This document shows positions 1 to 5,715 of a DNA stretch of 7,750 nt, in pieces (position 1 is the stretch's first letter; every line of letters starts with the position of its first letter). The notes beneath the pieces were generated by a model. It did no database searches. It was given only the letters and a program-made list of their open reading frames with translations, and was not told where the DNA came from. The stretch covers positions 1 to 7,750 of the forward strand of contig DAIORV010000105.1 of the NCBI GenBank assembly GCA_036752825.1, written 5' to 3'. The DNA comes from UBA5177 sp002413265 (lineage in GTDB: Bacteria > Chloroflexota > UBA5177). Both the position numbers and the translations under genes were made by a program.

Positions 1-1
1 G

Positions 2-160
2 TTCGGGTACTTCTCCAACGACCATGGGAGGTTCTCGCGGGTGAACGAGGGCTTTGCTCGCGCTTTGTACGAGGACTATGCTGAGTCTAGCCGAGTGCGA
101 CGGGACCTTGCACCAGCCGGACTGACCGCAAGCAAACTGGCGCCAATCCACTGGTTATAG
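2..160 (+). CDS. C-terminal end of an upstream protein, possibly DUF72 family (5' end outside window)
   Basis: An open frame runs from base 2 to a TAG at 158-160 and encodes the last 52 residues of a protein that starts before the window. It opens with FGYFSNDHGRFS, which resembles the 'YFNND..G.A' segment close to the C-terminus of DUF72 proteins (TIM-barrel family of unsettled function), followed by a helical, charged stretch (ARALYEDYAESSRVRRD). Ten bases separate its stop from the histidine kinase start on the same strand, so it could be the first gene of, or read through into, the signalling operon. The family assignment rests on a short stretch and is tentative; that the frame is coding is somewhat more secure because of its composition and clean end just before the next start. 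Confidence 0.45.
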   Translation, partial: FGYFSNDHGRFSRVNEGFARALYEDYAESSRVRRDLAPAGLTASKLAPIHWL

Positions 161-170
161 GCGGAATACC

Positions 171-1082
171 ATGGCTGAACGCAACCGCGGCGCGGACTCC
201 GTAGCGTCAGTAGCACCAGAGCCGTCGTCCGACAGCTCGCCTCTACACGCGCCGGTGATCGACCTCGCCGGGGAATTGGCGCGTTTGATGGACGAACGTG
301 ACACACTCCAACGCGTCGTCGAACGGCATGCGACCGAGATGGAGGAGCTCGGTCGGGTTAAGGAAGACTTCATCTCGACGGCCAGCCACGACCTCAAAAC
401 CCCTCTGACCTCCATCCTGGGCTATGCCCAGTTTTTGGCACGACTCCTCGCTGGGGCCGAACCGAACCTCGACAAGGTGGTGCGTGGGATGGTGATCATC
501 CAGGATCAGGCTATCGCCATGACTCGCATGCTGGATGACCTGCTCGACGCCTCTCGCATTCAGGTTGGGGCTTTCGAGCTGCAGCTGGCGCCCTGTGAGC
601 TCGGCACATGCCTGGCCACCCTCCTGGCGCGCCTCGGTCCAGACGCTCGTGAGCGTGTCAGCGTCACATTGCCTCAGGCCCCGCTGGCCGGGCAATGGAA
701 CCAGCAACGGCTCGAGCAGGTACTTGCCAACCTGGTCGGCAACGCATTGAAGTACAGTGCAGAGGGCGAGCGAGTCAACGTCGTGGTCGAACGGCGAGCC
801 ACCGGAATCGAGGTGGCCGTCAGCGACAGGGGTATGGGCATTCCCGCGACAGAGCTGCCGCGGCTCTTCGAGCGTTACTATCGCACGCCCCAAGCACACG
901 CCAGCGGCATGGCAGGCAGCGGTCTGGGGCTGTATATCTGTCGAGGAATCATCGAGGCCCATGGGGGCCGCCTCTGGGCCGAATCGCCAGGCGAAGGCCA
1001 GGGCGCCACGTTCCGATTCACCTTGCCGGACCAACAACCCGGCGACAGCTTCGGATCCTTCAGACGCGAAGAGATTCCATGA
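171..1082 (+). CDS. Soluble sensor histidine kinase (HisKA + HATPase_c)
   Basis: A 303-residue kinase that should autophosphorylate on His and pass phosphate to a receiver Asp. Visible order: low-complexity N-terminus (1-28), predicted coiled coil (about 31-65), HisKA dimerisation domain with H-box ASHDLKTPLT (phospho-acceptor H73), then HATPase_c with N-box NLVGNALKYS (187-196), G1 box DRGMGIP (219-225), F box LFERYYR (232-238) and G2 box GSGLGLYI (249-256). No transmembrane segment, PAS, GAF or other input domain is visible, so it is cytosolic and must be told its state by another protein; the KaiC-like ATPase next to it is the obvious candidate (inference). Its TGA overlaps the ATG of that ATPase (ATGA at 1079-1082). 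ATG 171 follows a weak purine-rich AGGCGG. All catalytic boxes are intact. Confidence 0.93.
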   Translation: MAERNRGADSVASVAPEPSSDSSPLHAPVIDLAGELARLMDERDTLQRVVERHATEMEELGRVKEDFISTASHDLKTPLTSILGYAQFLARLLAGAEPNLDKVVRGMVIIQDQAIAMTRMLDDLLDASRIQVGAFELQLAPCELGTCLATLLARLGPDARERVSVTLPQAPLAGQWNQQRLEQVLANLVGNALKYSAEGERVNVVVERRATGIEVAVSDRGMGIPATELPRLFERYYRTPQAHASGMAGSGLGLYICRGIIEAHGGRLWAESPGEGQGATFRFTLPDQQPGDSFGSFRREEIP

Positions 1083-2427
1083 CACAGCAGGTTGGCTTGA
1101 TGCCGGAAGGCCGACAAGAACCGATCGAGCTACTGGAGACCGGTGTCCCGAATCTCGACCGGGTTCTCGGAGGCGGTCTTCGGCGCGCCTCCATGACGCT
1201 GGTGATCGGCGCTCCCGGCACCGGCAAGACCATCCTCGCGCAACAGATCGCCTTCCAATTTGTGGCGCGCGGTGCTCCGGCTCTGTACCTAACCGGCTAC
1301 TCGGAGACGCACGACAAGCTGCTCGCCAACGGTCNNNNNNNNNNNNNNNNNNNNNNNNNNNNNNNNNNNNNNNNNNNNNNNNNNNNNNNNNNNNNNNNNN
1401 NNNNNNNNNNNNNNNNNNNNNNNNNNNNNNNNNNCGATACCCCGAGCTCACCGTCTGCGATGCCATCCTGTCACTTCGCAGGGATCTGCAGGGAACGCGT
1501 TACCGGCGACTGCTCGATGTGACGAAGGTGCGAGGAGCAGCGCCCCTCATCGGGACGCACTCCTTCACCATAGGTAAAGACGGGATCACCGTGTACCCGC
1601 GCTTGGAGTCGATTGTCGTCCCGGCCGAGCCCTCCTGGACCGGCGAGCGAGCCGGCTTCGCACTCGCAGAAATCGATGCCATGGTCGGAGGGGGACTGAC
1701 TGTTGGAACGACCACCCTGGTGGCCGGCAGCCCCGGCATCGGGAAAACGCTCCTGGGGCTGCACTTCACCAGCGCGGGTGTGCGAGCCCAAGAAGCCGCG
1801 CTGTTTCTCGGCTTCATGGAAGACCGTATCCAGCTGCGGGCAAAGGCCCGGGCATTTGGACTGGATCTGGCGGCAGCAGAAGCGTCGGGACAGGTCCGAC
1901 TCATGATCCTGCCGCCCTACGAGCTTGACGCGGATTACGTCGCCGACCTTCTCTGCAAGGATATCGAGCAGCGCGGCGTCCACCGCCTGGTGATTGACTC
2001 GGTGGCCGAGCTCGACCGCGGACTACCCACCGCAGAGCGCAAATCCGACTTCCTAGCGGCGCTGATCACCTACCTACGGGGTCGAGATGTCACGACGTAC
2101 GCCACGCTAGACATCAACACCATCGTGGGCCCGACCCTGGAGTTCGCCGGCACGCCGCTCTCTGTGGTCGCCGAGAACCTGATCGTGCTGCGCTACGCAG
2201 AGTACCGCAATCAGCTGCATCGGTTGATCTCGGTCCTCAAGATACGGTACTCCAACTACGATCGCACCCTGCGCGAGTTTACGATCACCGAGGGGCGGGG
2301 CATCGAACTGCTAGGACCGGCGCCGCCCGCCGCGGGCCTGTTGACCGGGACGGCTCTTCCGTTGGCCGAGCCGACGGCCCCGCAGCAGCCAGACGAGAGC
2401 GAGGCTGGCCCTTGGCAACCATCCTGA
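1079..2427 (+). CDS. KaiC-like double-domain RecA-fold ATPase (interrupted by assembly gap)
   Basis: Two tandem KaiC/RadA-type P-loop domains. Before the gap (85 codons, frame of base 1079): ETGVPNLDRVLGGGL, the usual KaiC entry motif, and Walker A GAPGTGKT (residues 44-51). After the gap the frame is that of base 1435: the end of domain 1 (SFTIGKDGITVYPRLE), then domain 2 with AEIDAMVGGGL, Walker A AGSPGIGKT (from 1723), Walker B LVIDS and a C-terminal KIRYSNYDRTLREFTI segment as in KaiC-like proteins. The two frames differ because the 100 N are a placeholder; real missing length must be 2 mod 3. The catalytic Glu pair of cyanobacterial KaiC is not standard here: domain 1 has YSET, domain 2 has FMED. 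No kaiA or kaiB is in the window. The start overlaps the kinase stop and the end overlaps the receiver gene by 16 bases, so the three proteins probably form one pathway, with the ATPase as a timing, energy-sensing or scaffold part (inference). Circadian function is not shown. Confidence 0.88.
1335..1434. other. Assembly gap, 100 N placeholder
   Basis: Exactly 100 N between ...GGTC and CGATAC.... The KaiC-like frame is 2 (mod 3) before and 1 after, so 100 cannot be the true length; a length of 2 mod 3 restores one frame. In double-domain KaiC-like proteins the part between the first Walker A region and the 'PELTV.D' region just after the gap is, from memory of the family, roughly 85-100 residues, so about 250-300 bases are probably missing, including the domain 1 Walker B motif. 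Confidence 0.97.
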
Positions 2428-2810
2428 TCGTCGACGACGAAGAGCCGTTCCGCGAGCTGCTCGGAGACGTCCTTGAGCATGCCGGTTATCGCATCCTGCT
2501 GGCCATCAACGGTCGTCACGCGGTCGAGCTCCTCGAGCGAGAGCGTGCGGACCTGGTGCTTGCGGACGTCATGATGCCCGTGCTGAACGGCGCCAGCCTC
2601 TGTCGACTTCTCAAGTCGGAGCCGGGTACGGCGTCCATGCCGATCATCCTCATGAGTGCGGCGGGACAAAGGGTCGCCGAAGGAACGGGCGCCGACGCAT
2701 ATCTCGACAAGCCATTCGACCTGGACCAAATGCAGGCGCTCGTGCATCACACGCTCCCGCCAGGAACCGTCCCAGCACAGGGCTCGCCTCCTCTCGACAG
2801 TGAAAGTTGA
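2412..2810 (+). CDS. Single-domain response regulator (CheY-like receiver)
   Basis: A stand-alone receiver of 132 residues without a DNA-binding or enzymatic output domain. Acidic pocket D8, D9, E10 (ILIVDDEE), phospho-acceptor D52 (LADVMMP), switch Ser S82 (ILMSA) and invariant K100 (LDKPF) are all present, so it should be phosphorylatable; the kinase three genes' width upstream is the natural donor. The start is TTG 2412, chosen because the receiver fold begins at once (MATILIVDD) and no ATG or GTG lies suitably upstream; it lies inside the last codons of the KaiC-like gene, a 16-base overlap that implies translational coupling. After residue 114 there is only a Pro/Ser-rich tail. Output is presumably by protein-protein contact, perhaps back onto the ATPase (inference). 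Confidence 0.92.
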   Translation: MATILIVDDEEPFRELLGDVLEHAGYRILLAINGRHAVELLERERADLVLADVMMPVLNGASLCRLLKSEPGTASMPIILMSAAGQRVAEGTGADAYLDKPFDLDQMQALVHHTLPPGTVPAQGSPPLDSES

Positions 2811-2815
2811 GCAGG

Positions 2816-3364
2816 TCACAGATCCCCTTCGGCAGCCGCGTCTTTCTGCGCCTCGGCTGCCAGCACGTCCTCTACCTCGACAAGCTGGTCCTGCACGTCT
2901 TGAACCTTCGCCTCAAGATCCGCGCCGTGCTGATCGAGTCCCTCAACCTGAATGTCTAGATGCTTCGCGATCGCCAGCGTCGCCTGGCTATTCCTTAGGA
3001 GCTCGCTCATGAGCCCTTGAATGAACTGCTCCGCTCTCGCGTTGGTTTCAAAGTCATGCTCTGCCATGATGCGGTCGCGCTGGGCGGCTCGGTTGGATGA
3101 GAGCAGCAAGACCGGACCGGTGTACGCGGCCTGCACGCTAAAGAGCAGGTTGAGAAGGACGAAGGGATACGGATCCCAGCTCTTGAGCACGGCCACGACG
3201 TTCAGCGCGACCCACAGCGACATCGCCGTTGATTGAATAATGAGGAAGCGCCAAGACCCGATCTGATGGGCCACCGTGTCGGCCAGGCGCTCTCCCAGCG
3301 TCGGTTCGTCGTGAAGCTGACTGGAGACGGGGTACTTAAGCGGCTGGGCAGCTGCCTGACTCAT
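2816..3364 (-). CDS. DUF1003 family inner-membrane protein
   Basis: 182 residues. Two hydrophobic segments (about 39-60 and 67-90) flank the family signature WDPYPF (63-68), followed by AAYTGPVLLLSSNRAAQRDR and an EHDFETN segment, all typical of DUF1003; the fold is anchored by two membrane helices with a long charged, coiled-coil cytoplasmic tail (about 95-180). The molecular function of DUF1003 is not established. The start is ATG at 3364-3362, preceded on the minus strand by a strong GGAGGT Shine-Dalgarno seven bases away. It converges with the receiver gene, the stops only 5 bases apart, and no terminator hairpin is visible between them, so the 3' ends of the transcripts may overlap. Its start-codon region is exactly complementary over 11 bases to the conserved motif of RNA copy A (see findings). 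Confidence 0.9.
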   Translation of the reverse strand: MSQAAAQPLKYPVSSQLHDEPTLGERLADTVAHQIGSWRFLIIQSTAMSLWVALNVVAVLKSWDPYPFVLLNLLFSVQAAYTGPVLLLSSNRAAQRDRIMAEHDFETNARAEQFIQGLMSELLRNSQATLAIAKHLDIQVEGLDQHGADLEAKVQDVQDQLVEVEDVLAAEAQKDAAAEGDL

Positions 3365-3484
3365 AACGGACCTCCATGTGTTTGTCCAGGATATTCAACC
3401 CGTCATCGGACCGTCGCTGCGTGCTCTGGATGCCCGCGGCGGCACCCCCTCTCACACCATTCCCGCGCGTCGCGACCCATGGAA

Positions 3485-3680
3485 GTCGTCCCAGGTTTCT
3501 AACGATGCGGAATGACCATGGGGCAAACCCTCGTCCATGACCTCTGAATCGGTCGAGGCTGTCGAGCGCGCGCATGAAAACCCGCAGAGTAAGATCCTCT
3601 GCGTCGAGGACTGTGGGCGTTCTCGCACGCACGTAGGCGTAGTTACGAGAACAGAGAATACCAATCAGCCGGCCAAATCT
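3485..3680 (-). pseudogene. Remnant of an ECF-type sigma-70 factor (region 2)
   Basis: Read on the minus strand this gives YAYVRARTP, then DAEDLTLRVFMRALDSLDRF and APWSFRIVRNL. This matches the region 2 pattern of ECF sigma factors ('..AEDLT.eVFlRAL..ldrfrG.G.FaaWLfrIArNl'), the part that binds core polymerase and the -10 element. Similarity stops at RNL; the frame runs on into unrelated sequence towards the DUF1003 start and no region 4 (the -35 reader) can be found, so the protein cannot work as a sigma factor. An ATG exists at 3698-3696 but has no convincing ribosome binding site. Assigned as a 3'-truncated remnant. Recognition is by pattern, without alignment. Confidence 0.68.
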
Positions 3681-3690
3681 CACCCGGCAT

Positions 3691-3887
3691 CGGTTCAAAG
3701 CCGAACCGGATCAGTTCATCGATGCAGGAGAGCATCTAGTAGTCGTTGGTCATTTTCGCGGCAAAGCAAAGGGCGGACAGCAACTGATCTCCCGTTCGCA
3801 CACCTCTGGGCAGTGCGGGCGGGGAAGGCAGCGAGTTTCCACAACTACCCTCAGGCAGACGCCTGGGCGAAGGCTTGGGGCGGCTAG
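3691..3887 (+). pseudogene. Frameshifted remnant of a SnoaL/NTF2-like domain protein
   Basis: Two plus-strand frames together give one SnoaL-like C-terminal half. From 3691 one frame reads FKAEPDQFIDAGEHLVVVGH then FRGKAKGG, matching the '..fida.d.VvvvG.yrG..k.tG' strand pair. From about 3776 the neighbouring frame reads TDLPFAHLWAVRAGKAASFH then NYPQADAWAKAWGG and a TAG at 3885, matching 'pfaHvw..rdGKv.rf..Y.D'. A single-base indel around 3770-3785 joins them. The N-terminal third of the domain is absent: upstream DNA is the sigma remnant on the other strand. A strong terminator follows 21 bases after the stop, as expected for the original 3' end of a transcription unit. Members of the fold act on or bind small molecules; which one cannot be said. 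Confidence 0.68.
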
Positions 3888-3908
3888 GTAACCGATACGT
3901 AGATCGGG

Positions 3909-3934
3909 AAGGGCGCTGATTCGGCGCCCTTTTT
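3909..3934 (+). terminator. Rho-independent terminator
   Basis: AAGGGCGC, loop TGATTCG, GCGCCCTT followed by further T residues (TTTTTC). The stem is 8 bp perfect with a T tract on the plus strand. It sits 21 bases after the stop of the SnoaL-like remnant and was probably its terminator. It still looks fully functional although the gene is broken. Confidence 0.85.
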
Positions 3935-4163
3935 CTTCGCTCCAGCGCACGCAATGACTGCATGGAACCCCCTCTGACCAAGGGCGCCTCACTGCTGTAT
4001 GAATACCCGGACGGCTCTGAGCAGCGCCCGGGTTAGCGCTGTACACTCCGTCTCCCTGCCGAAACCGAGGCCCTCCCTACTATGCTCTGCCCACCCAAGT
4101 CGCGCGATCTTACCCGTCCCGTACTCACCCCCTCGAAGCGCTGGTCACGCAGGCCGATAATGT
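3935..4163. other. Intergenic stretch, nothing recognised
   Basis: No coding remnant, repeat or RNA could be recognised on either strand. A TAATGT hexamer lies just before the cyclase remnant start at 4164, too close to be a normal -10 element for that ATG. Confidence 0.5.
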
Positions 4164-4373
4164 ATGACCATGCGAGAAATCTCTGACGCGACGCGGCCGC
4201 CGACGGGCACAGACGCGACAGTTAGGCCGGACGTCCGCACCTTCCTCATCGCCGACGTGCGTGGCTATACGCGCTACACCCTCGAGCACGGCGACGCGGC
4301 AGGAGCGAGCGCATCATCAAAGCCGAGGGAGAGCCACTTTTCGTGTCCCTCGACAAGAGGAGCTGGCTCTTGA
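4164..4373 (+). pseudogene. N-terminal fragment of a class III adenylate/guanylate cyclase
   Basis: Starts at ATG 4164 (a second ATG follows at 4170). After a 21-residue variable lead it reads PDVRTFLIADVRGYTRYTLE then HGDAAG, the first strand and helix of a class III nucleotidyl cyclase homology domain; D31 in IADVRGYT corresponds to the first metal-binding Asp. Similarity is lost near 4303 and the frame ends at 4373 in unrelated residues, so the second metal-binding Asp, the transition-state residues and the substrate-specifying residues are all missing: about 45 of the roughly 180 residues of the domain remain. In intact relatives this start is often followed by further regulatory domains, and nothing of those is seen here. 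No activity can be expected. Confidence 0.72.
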
Positions 4374-4576
4374 GAATGCCGATGCTATTTCATGAGATTA
4401 GCGAATTCGCGTCCCATTTCGACGTGGGCAGTGCGACCGCCGCTGCTCGATTCGAGTAGGGTGCCTACTGGCCTGTCATGCAGGATTTGCCTGGCGGGAA
4501 CGAGTACGGTGAGGAACCGATCCCGCTCTTCTGGCGCCAAGATGCGATTCAGGCTATGTCAAGCGGCTCTATTTGA
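4307..4576 (+). pseudogene. Unrecognised coding remnant with an in-frame TAG
   Basis: Immediately after the cyclase similarity ends, another plus-strand frame reads ERIIKAEGEPLFVSLDKRSW and continues through MLFHEISEFASHFDVGSATA to a TAG at 4457-4459. The same frame goes on as GAYWPVMQDLPGGNEYGEEP and IPLFWRQDAIQA to a TGA at 4574-4576. Residue composition (aromatics, acidic/basic balance) on both sides of the TAG looks protein-like. I do not recognise the family. It may be one decayed gene joined to the cyclase remnant by a deletion. The piece from ATG 4478 (about 32 codons) could alternatively be a tiny gene, but no clear ribosome binding site precedes it. Confidence 0.35.
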
Positions 4577-4626
4577 GACTCACACTGGTGATAGTCGCGC
4601 CAGCAGCCGCTTCATCCTGGTGCTCA

Positions 4627-4635
4627 TGGTAAGGT
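4627..4635 (+). promoter_or_regulatory. Possible extended -10 element for RNA copy A
   Basis: TGGTAAGGT fits the TGn-TAnnnT extended -10 layout, though only 3 of 6 bases of TATAAT match. It is supported mainly by position: it lies the same distance upstream of the conserved RNA motif as the better TGTTAGAAT of copy B. No -35 box is visible. Confidence 0.3.
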
Positions 4636-4641
4636 GGGGAG

Positions 4642-4750
4642 AACGAGAGGAAAGTCCTCATAACGGAAGGCGTAGTCGCGGCCGTTACGTGGCCATCTAA
4701 GCCGTGATCAGCCACTGATGAACCCAATCTGTTGTGGATTGGGTTTTGTT
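4642..4750 (+). ncRNA. Structured RNA copy A (candidate new family)
   Basis: Elements in order: 5' hairpin GAGG-AAAGT-CCTC (4647-4659); conserved CATAACGG (4659-4666); a 54-base middle containing a GGCC-GTTACGT-GGCC hairpin (4681-4694); terminal hairpin AACCCAATC (4721-4729), loop TGTTGTG (4730-4736), GATTGGGTT (4737-4745), followed by a T-rich TTGTTGTG. The 7-base loop can pair with CATAACG (4659-4665; 5 Watson-Crick pairs and 2 G-U), giving a pseudoknot. The same layout and pairing recur in copy B 960 bases downstream. The terminal hairpin plus T-rich tail could act as an intrinsic terminator. It sits 72 bases before the ABM gene start, so it could be either a cis-acting leader or a free small RNA. 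The 5' end is inferred from the -10-like element. Confidence 0.6.
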
Positions 4751-4821
4751 GTGCTTACAACAGTCTGTGCCCTGGAAGGGTGGATTCTCCGACACTCGCT
4801 TCGACCTTCAAGGAGGTCACC

Positions 4822-5124
4822 ATGTATGCATCCATCCGGCAAGGCACCGTCAATCCCGGGCAGGTCAAGGAGTTCGCGCAGGTACTGAGAGACGAGATCG
4901 CGCCGACAATGGCCAAAATCGGCGGGTTTGTGGGCTACTATGCGGTGGATCTCGGGGACAACAGACTGATGGGGATCAGCCTCTTCGAGGATCTAGCCGG
5001 TGCGGAAGAAGCAAGCAGGCAGGCTAGCGAGTATGGCAAGACCAAGCTTCAACGCTTCCTGGCCGAGCCATTGACCGTCTCAAGTGGCCAGGTGGTCGTC
5101 GAAAAGGTACGACAGCCCGTCTAA
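4822..5124 (+). CDS. Antibiotic biosynthesis monooxygenase (ABM)-like small protein
   Basis: 100 residues with a dimeric alpha/beta-barrel (ABM) appearance: first strand MYASIRQGTVNPGQVKEFAQ, a helix with a VLRDEIAPTMAKIGGFVGYY turn, strand VDLGDNRLMGISLFED, then helix AEEASRQASEYGKTKLQRFL and a last strand GQVVVEKV. The 'sLFeD.agaeeAsr.A.eyv...l..fl' arrangement is common in small ABM/YgiN-like proteins; their substrates vary and none is indicated here. The start is ATG 4822, with a near-perfect AAGGAGGT four bases upstream; in-frame starts further up (4732) lie inside the RNA A hairpin and are rejected. It is the only convincing intact protein gene between 3365 and 6642. A strong terminator follows. 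RNA copy A lies directly upstream and might control it (inference). Confidence 0.82.
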   Translation: MYASIRQGTVNPGQVKEFAQVLRDEIAPTMAKIGGFVGYYAVDLGDNRLMGISLFEDLAGAEEASRQASEYGKTKLQRFLAEPLTVSSGQVVVEKVRQPV

Positions 5125-5141
5125 GAGGGTGTTTGGGAAGT

Positions 5142-5170
5142 TTGGTTGGGCCGACGGCCTGACCTAGAAT
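5142..5170 (+). promoter_or_regulatory. Promoter-like sequence downstream of the ABM gene
   Basis: TTGGTT (5142-5147), a 17-base spacer and TAGAAT (5165-5170) resemble a sigma-70 promoter. Transcription from here would start near 5177, inside the 5' arm of the following hairpin, which argues against a discrete hairpin RNA. May be chance. Confidence 0.25.
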
Positions 5171-5171
5171 G

Positions 5172-5244
5172 AGGACGCCCCTGGCTGGTTGCCGCTGGTC
5201 GGCGGGCGTCCTACGGCACCGCCTCTAAGGGCGGTGCTTTTTTT
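5172..5244 (+). terminator. Tandem hairpins with Rho-independent terminator after the ABM gene
   Basis: First a perfect 9-bp stem AGGACGCCC (5172-5180) / GGGCGTCCT (5204-5212) with a 23-base loop. Then a textbook terminator GCACCGCC (5216-5223), loop TCTAAG, GGCGGTGC (5230-5237) and seven T (5238-5244). The second hairpin ends the ABM transcript. The first may stabilise the 3' end or be part of a small RNA. Confidence 0.85.
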
Positions 5245-5580
5245 CAGTAAACAGCGTGCCGCAGAAGCCCGCCTTATCGTGAGCCTCGTCGTAGACGCGC
5301 TGGTATAGCCACTGAGTCCCTGCGCGGCAGACAGTGTTGCCCGCCCGCTGGAAGACGTTTCCCTCTAGACGCCAACCGTCTGACGCATTGCCGAGGCGGT
5401 AGCCATGGGGTGGAAATCCCCAGTTGTGGATCTTGCCGGCGTCGACGCGACGCGCTTGCCGCCCATCATTCGGCCCCGTATGGCCTCGCGCTCCATTTCG
5501 GCGACAAACTCCACCGTGTTTCGGATGTGATGGCCGACGGGCGAGTCGTCGACCGGGTCGTGAATCTCGTGATGTGGGAG
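5228..5580 (-). pseudogene. Remnant of a serine site-specific recombinase
   Basis: Minus strand. One frame reads EIHDPVDDSPVGHHIRNTVE then FVAEMEREAIRGRMMGGKR, matching the end of the resolvase catalytic domain and the long helix of serine integrases ('DDTP.G.l..n..gfvAE.ERe.IreRt..Gkr'). A frame change near 5455-5475 leads into RRVDAGKIHNWGFPPHGYRL, matching the following 'r..aGk..gwG.pPyGYr' segment. The second frame stays open to a TAG near 5228 but loses recognisable similarity after about 5410. The catalytic Ser and the N-terminal two thirds of the catalytic domain are missing: similarity stops upstream at about 5580, exactly where RNA copy B begins. It cannot be active. It implies a past integrase-bearing element here. 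Confidence 0.72.
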
Positions 5581-5585
5581 AAGTG

Positions 5586-5594
5586 TGTTAGAAT
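5586..5594 (+). promoter_or_regulatory. Extended -10 promoter element for RNA copy B
   Basis: TGTTAGAAT: TGn followed by TAGAAT (5 of 6 to TATAAT). No good -35 box at 16-18 bases, as is usual for extended -10 promoters. Predicted transcription start about 5601, just before the RNA B hairpin. Confidence 0.5.
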
Positions 5595-5600
5595 GATAAA

Positions 5601-5715
5601 CAGCAAGTGGACAATCCTCATAACGGGGAGAATAATTAGCAGGCCGCGCACAGAACATTGTGAGAGCGATCTGCAGAGGTGAATCCGATCCGTTATGGGT
5701 CGGGTTCTGTTGTTT
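5601..5715 (+). ncRNA. Structured RNA copy B (candidate new family)
   Basis: Same order of elements as copy A: 5' hairpin region GTGG-ACAAT-CCTC (5607-5619); invariant CATAACGG (5619-5626); a 55-base middle; terminal hairpin AATCCGATC (5682-5690), loop CGTTATG (5691-5697), GGTCGGGTT (5698-5706), then CTGTTGTTTTT. Loop CGTTATG is the perfect Watson-Crick complement of CATAACG. The middle can fold as GCAGGCCGC (5639-5647) with GCGATCTGC (5666-5674), one mismatch and one G-U, capped by CACA/TGTG. Against copy A the terminal stem changes C-G to U-G, A-U to G-C and U-A to U-G, always keeping pairing. It has lower GC than its surroundings and a clear -10 element at the right distance. No protein gene of note follows; an unrecognised 69-codon frame starts 158 bases later. 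Confidence 0.65.

Noticed and set aside
243..1466. Long minus-strand open frame across the kinase and the N-gap
   Set aside because: Shadow of the histidine kinase gene, bridged artificially through the N run; no family resemblance.
757..2427. Open frame starting at 757 and running through the gap as one 556-residue protein
   Set aside because: Its part before the gap is an out-of-frame reading of the kinase gene; the true KaiC-like start is ATG 1079 in a different frame.
4647..4657. GAGGAAAGTCC, identical to the conserved region I of bacterial RNase P RNA
   Set aside because: None of the other RNase P conserved regions or the required length (about 350-400 bases) follows, and copy B lacks the match; chance similarity within a small hairpin.
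4714..4720. CTGATGA, the hammerhead ribozyme core heptamer
   Set aside because: No matching GAAA and cleavage-site strand in the proper helices, and copy B has AGGTGA at this place.
4732..5124. Upstream in-frame start for the ABM gene (130 residues)
   Set aside because: The extra 30 codons lie in the RNA A hairpin and leader; ATG 4822 has an excellent ribosome binding site.
5125..5150. GAGGGTGTTTGGGAA, reminiscent of IS5-family terminal inverted repeats
   Set aside because: No inverted partner or transposase remnant found within the window.
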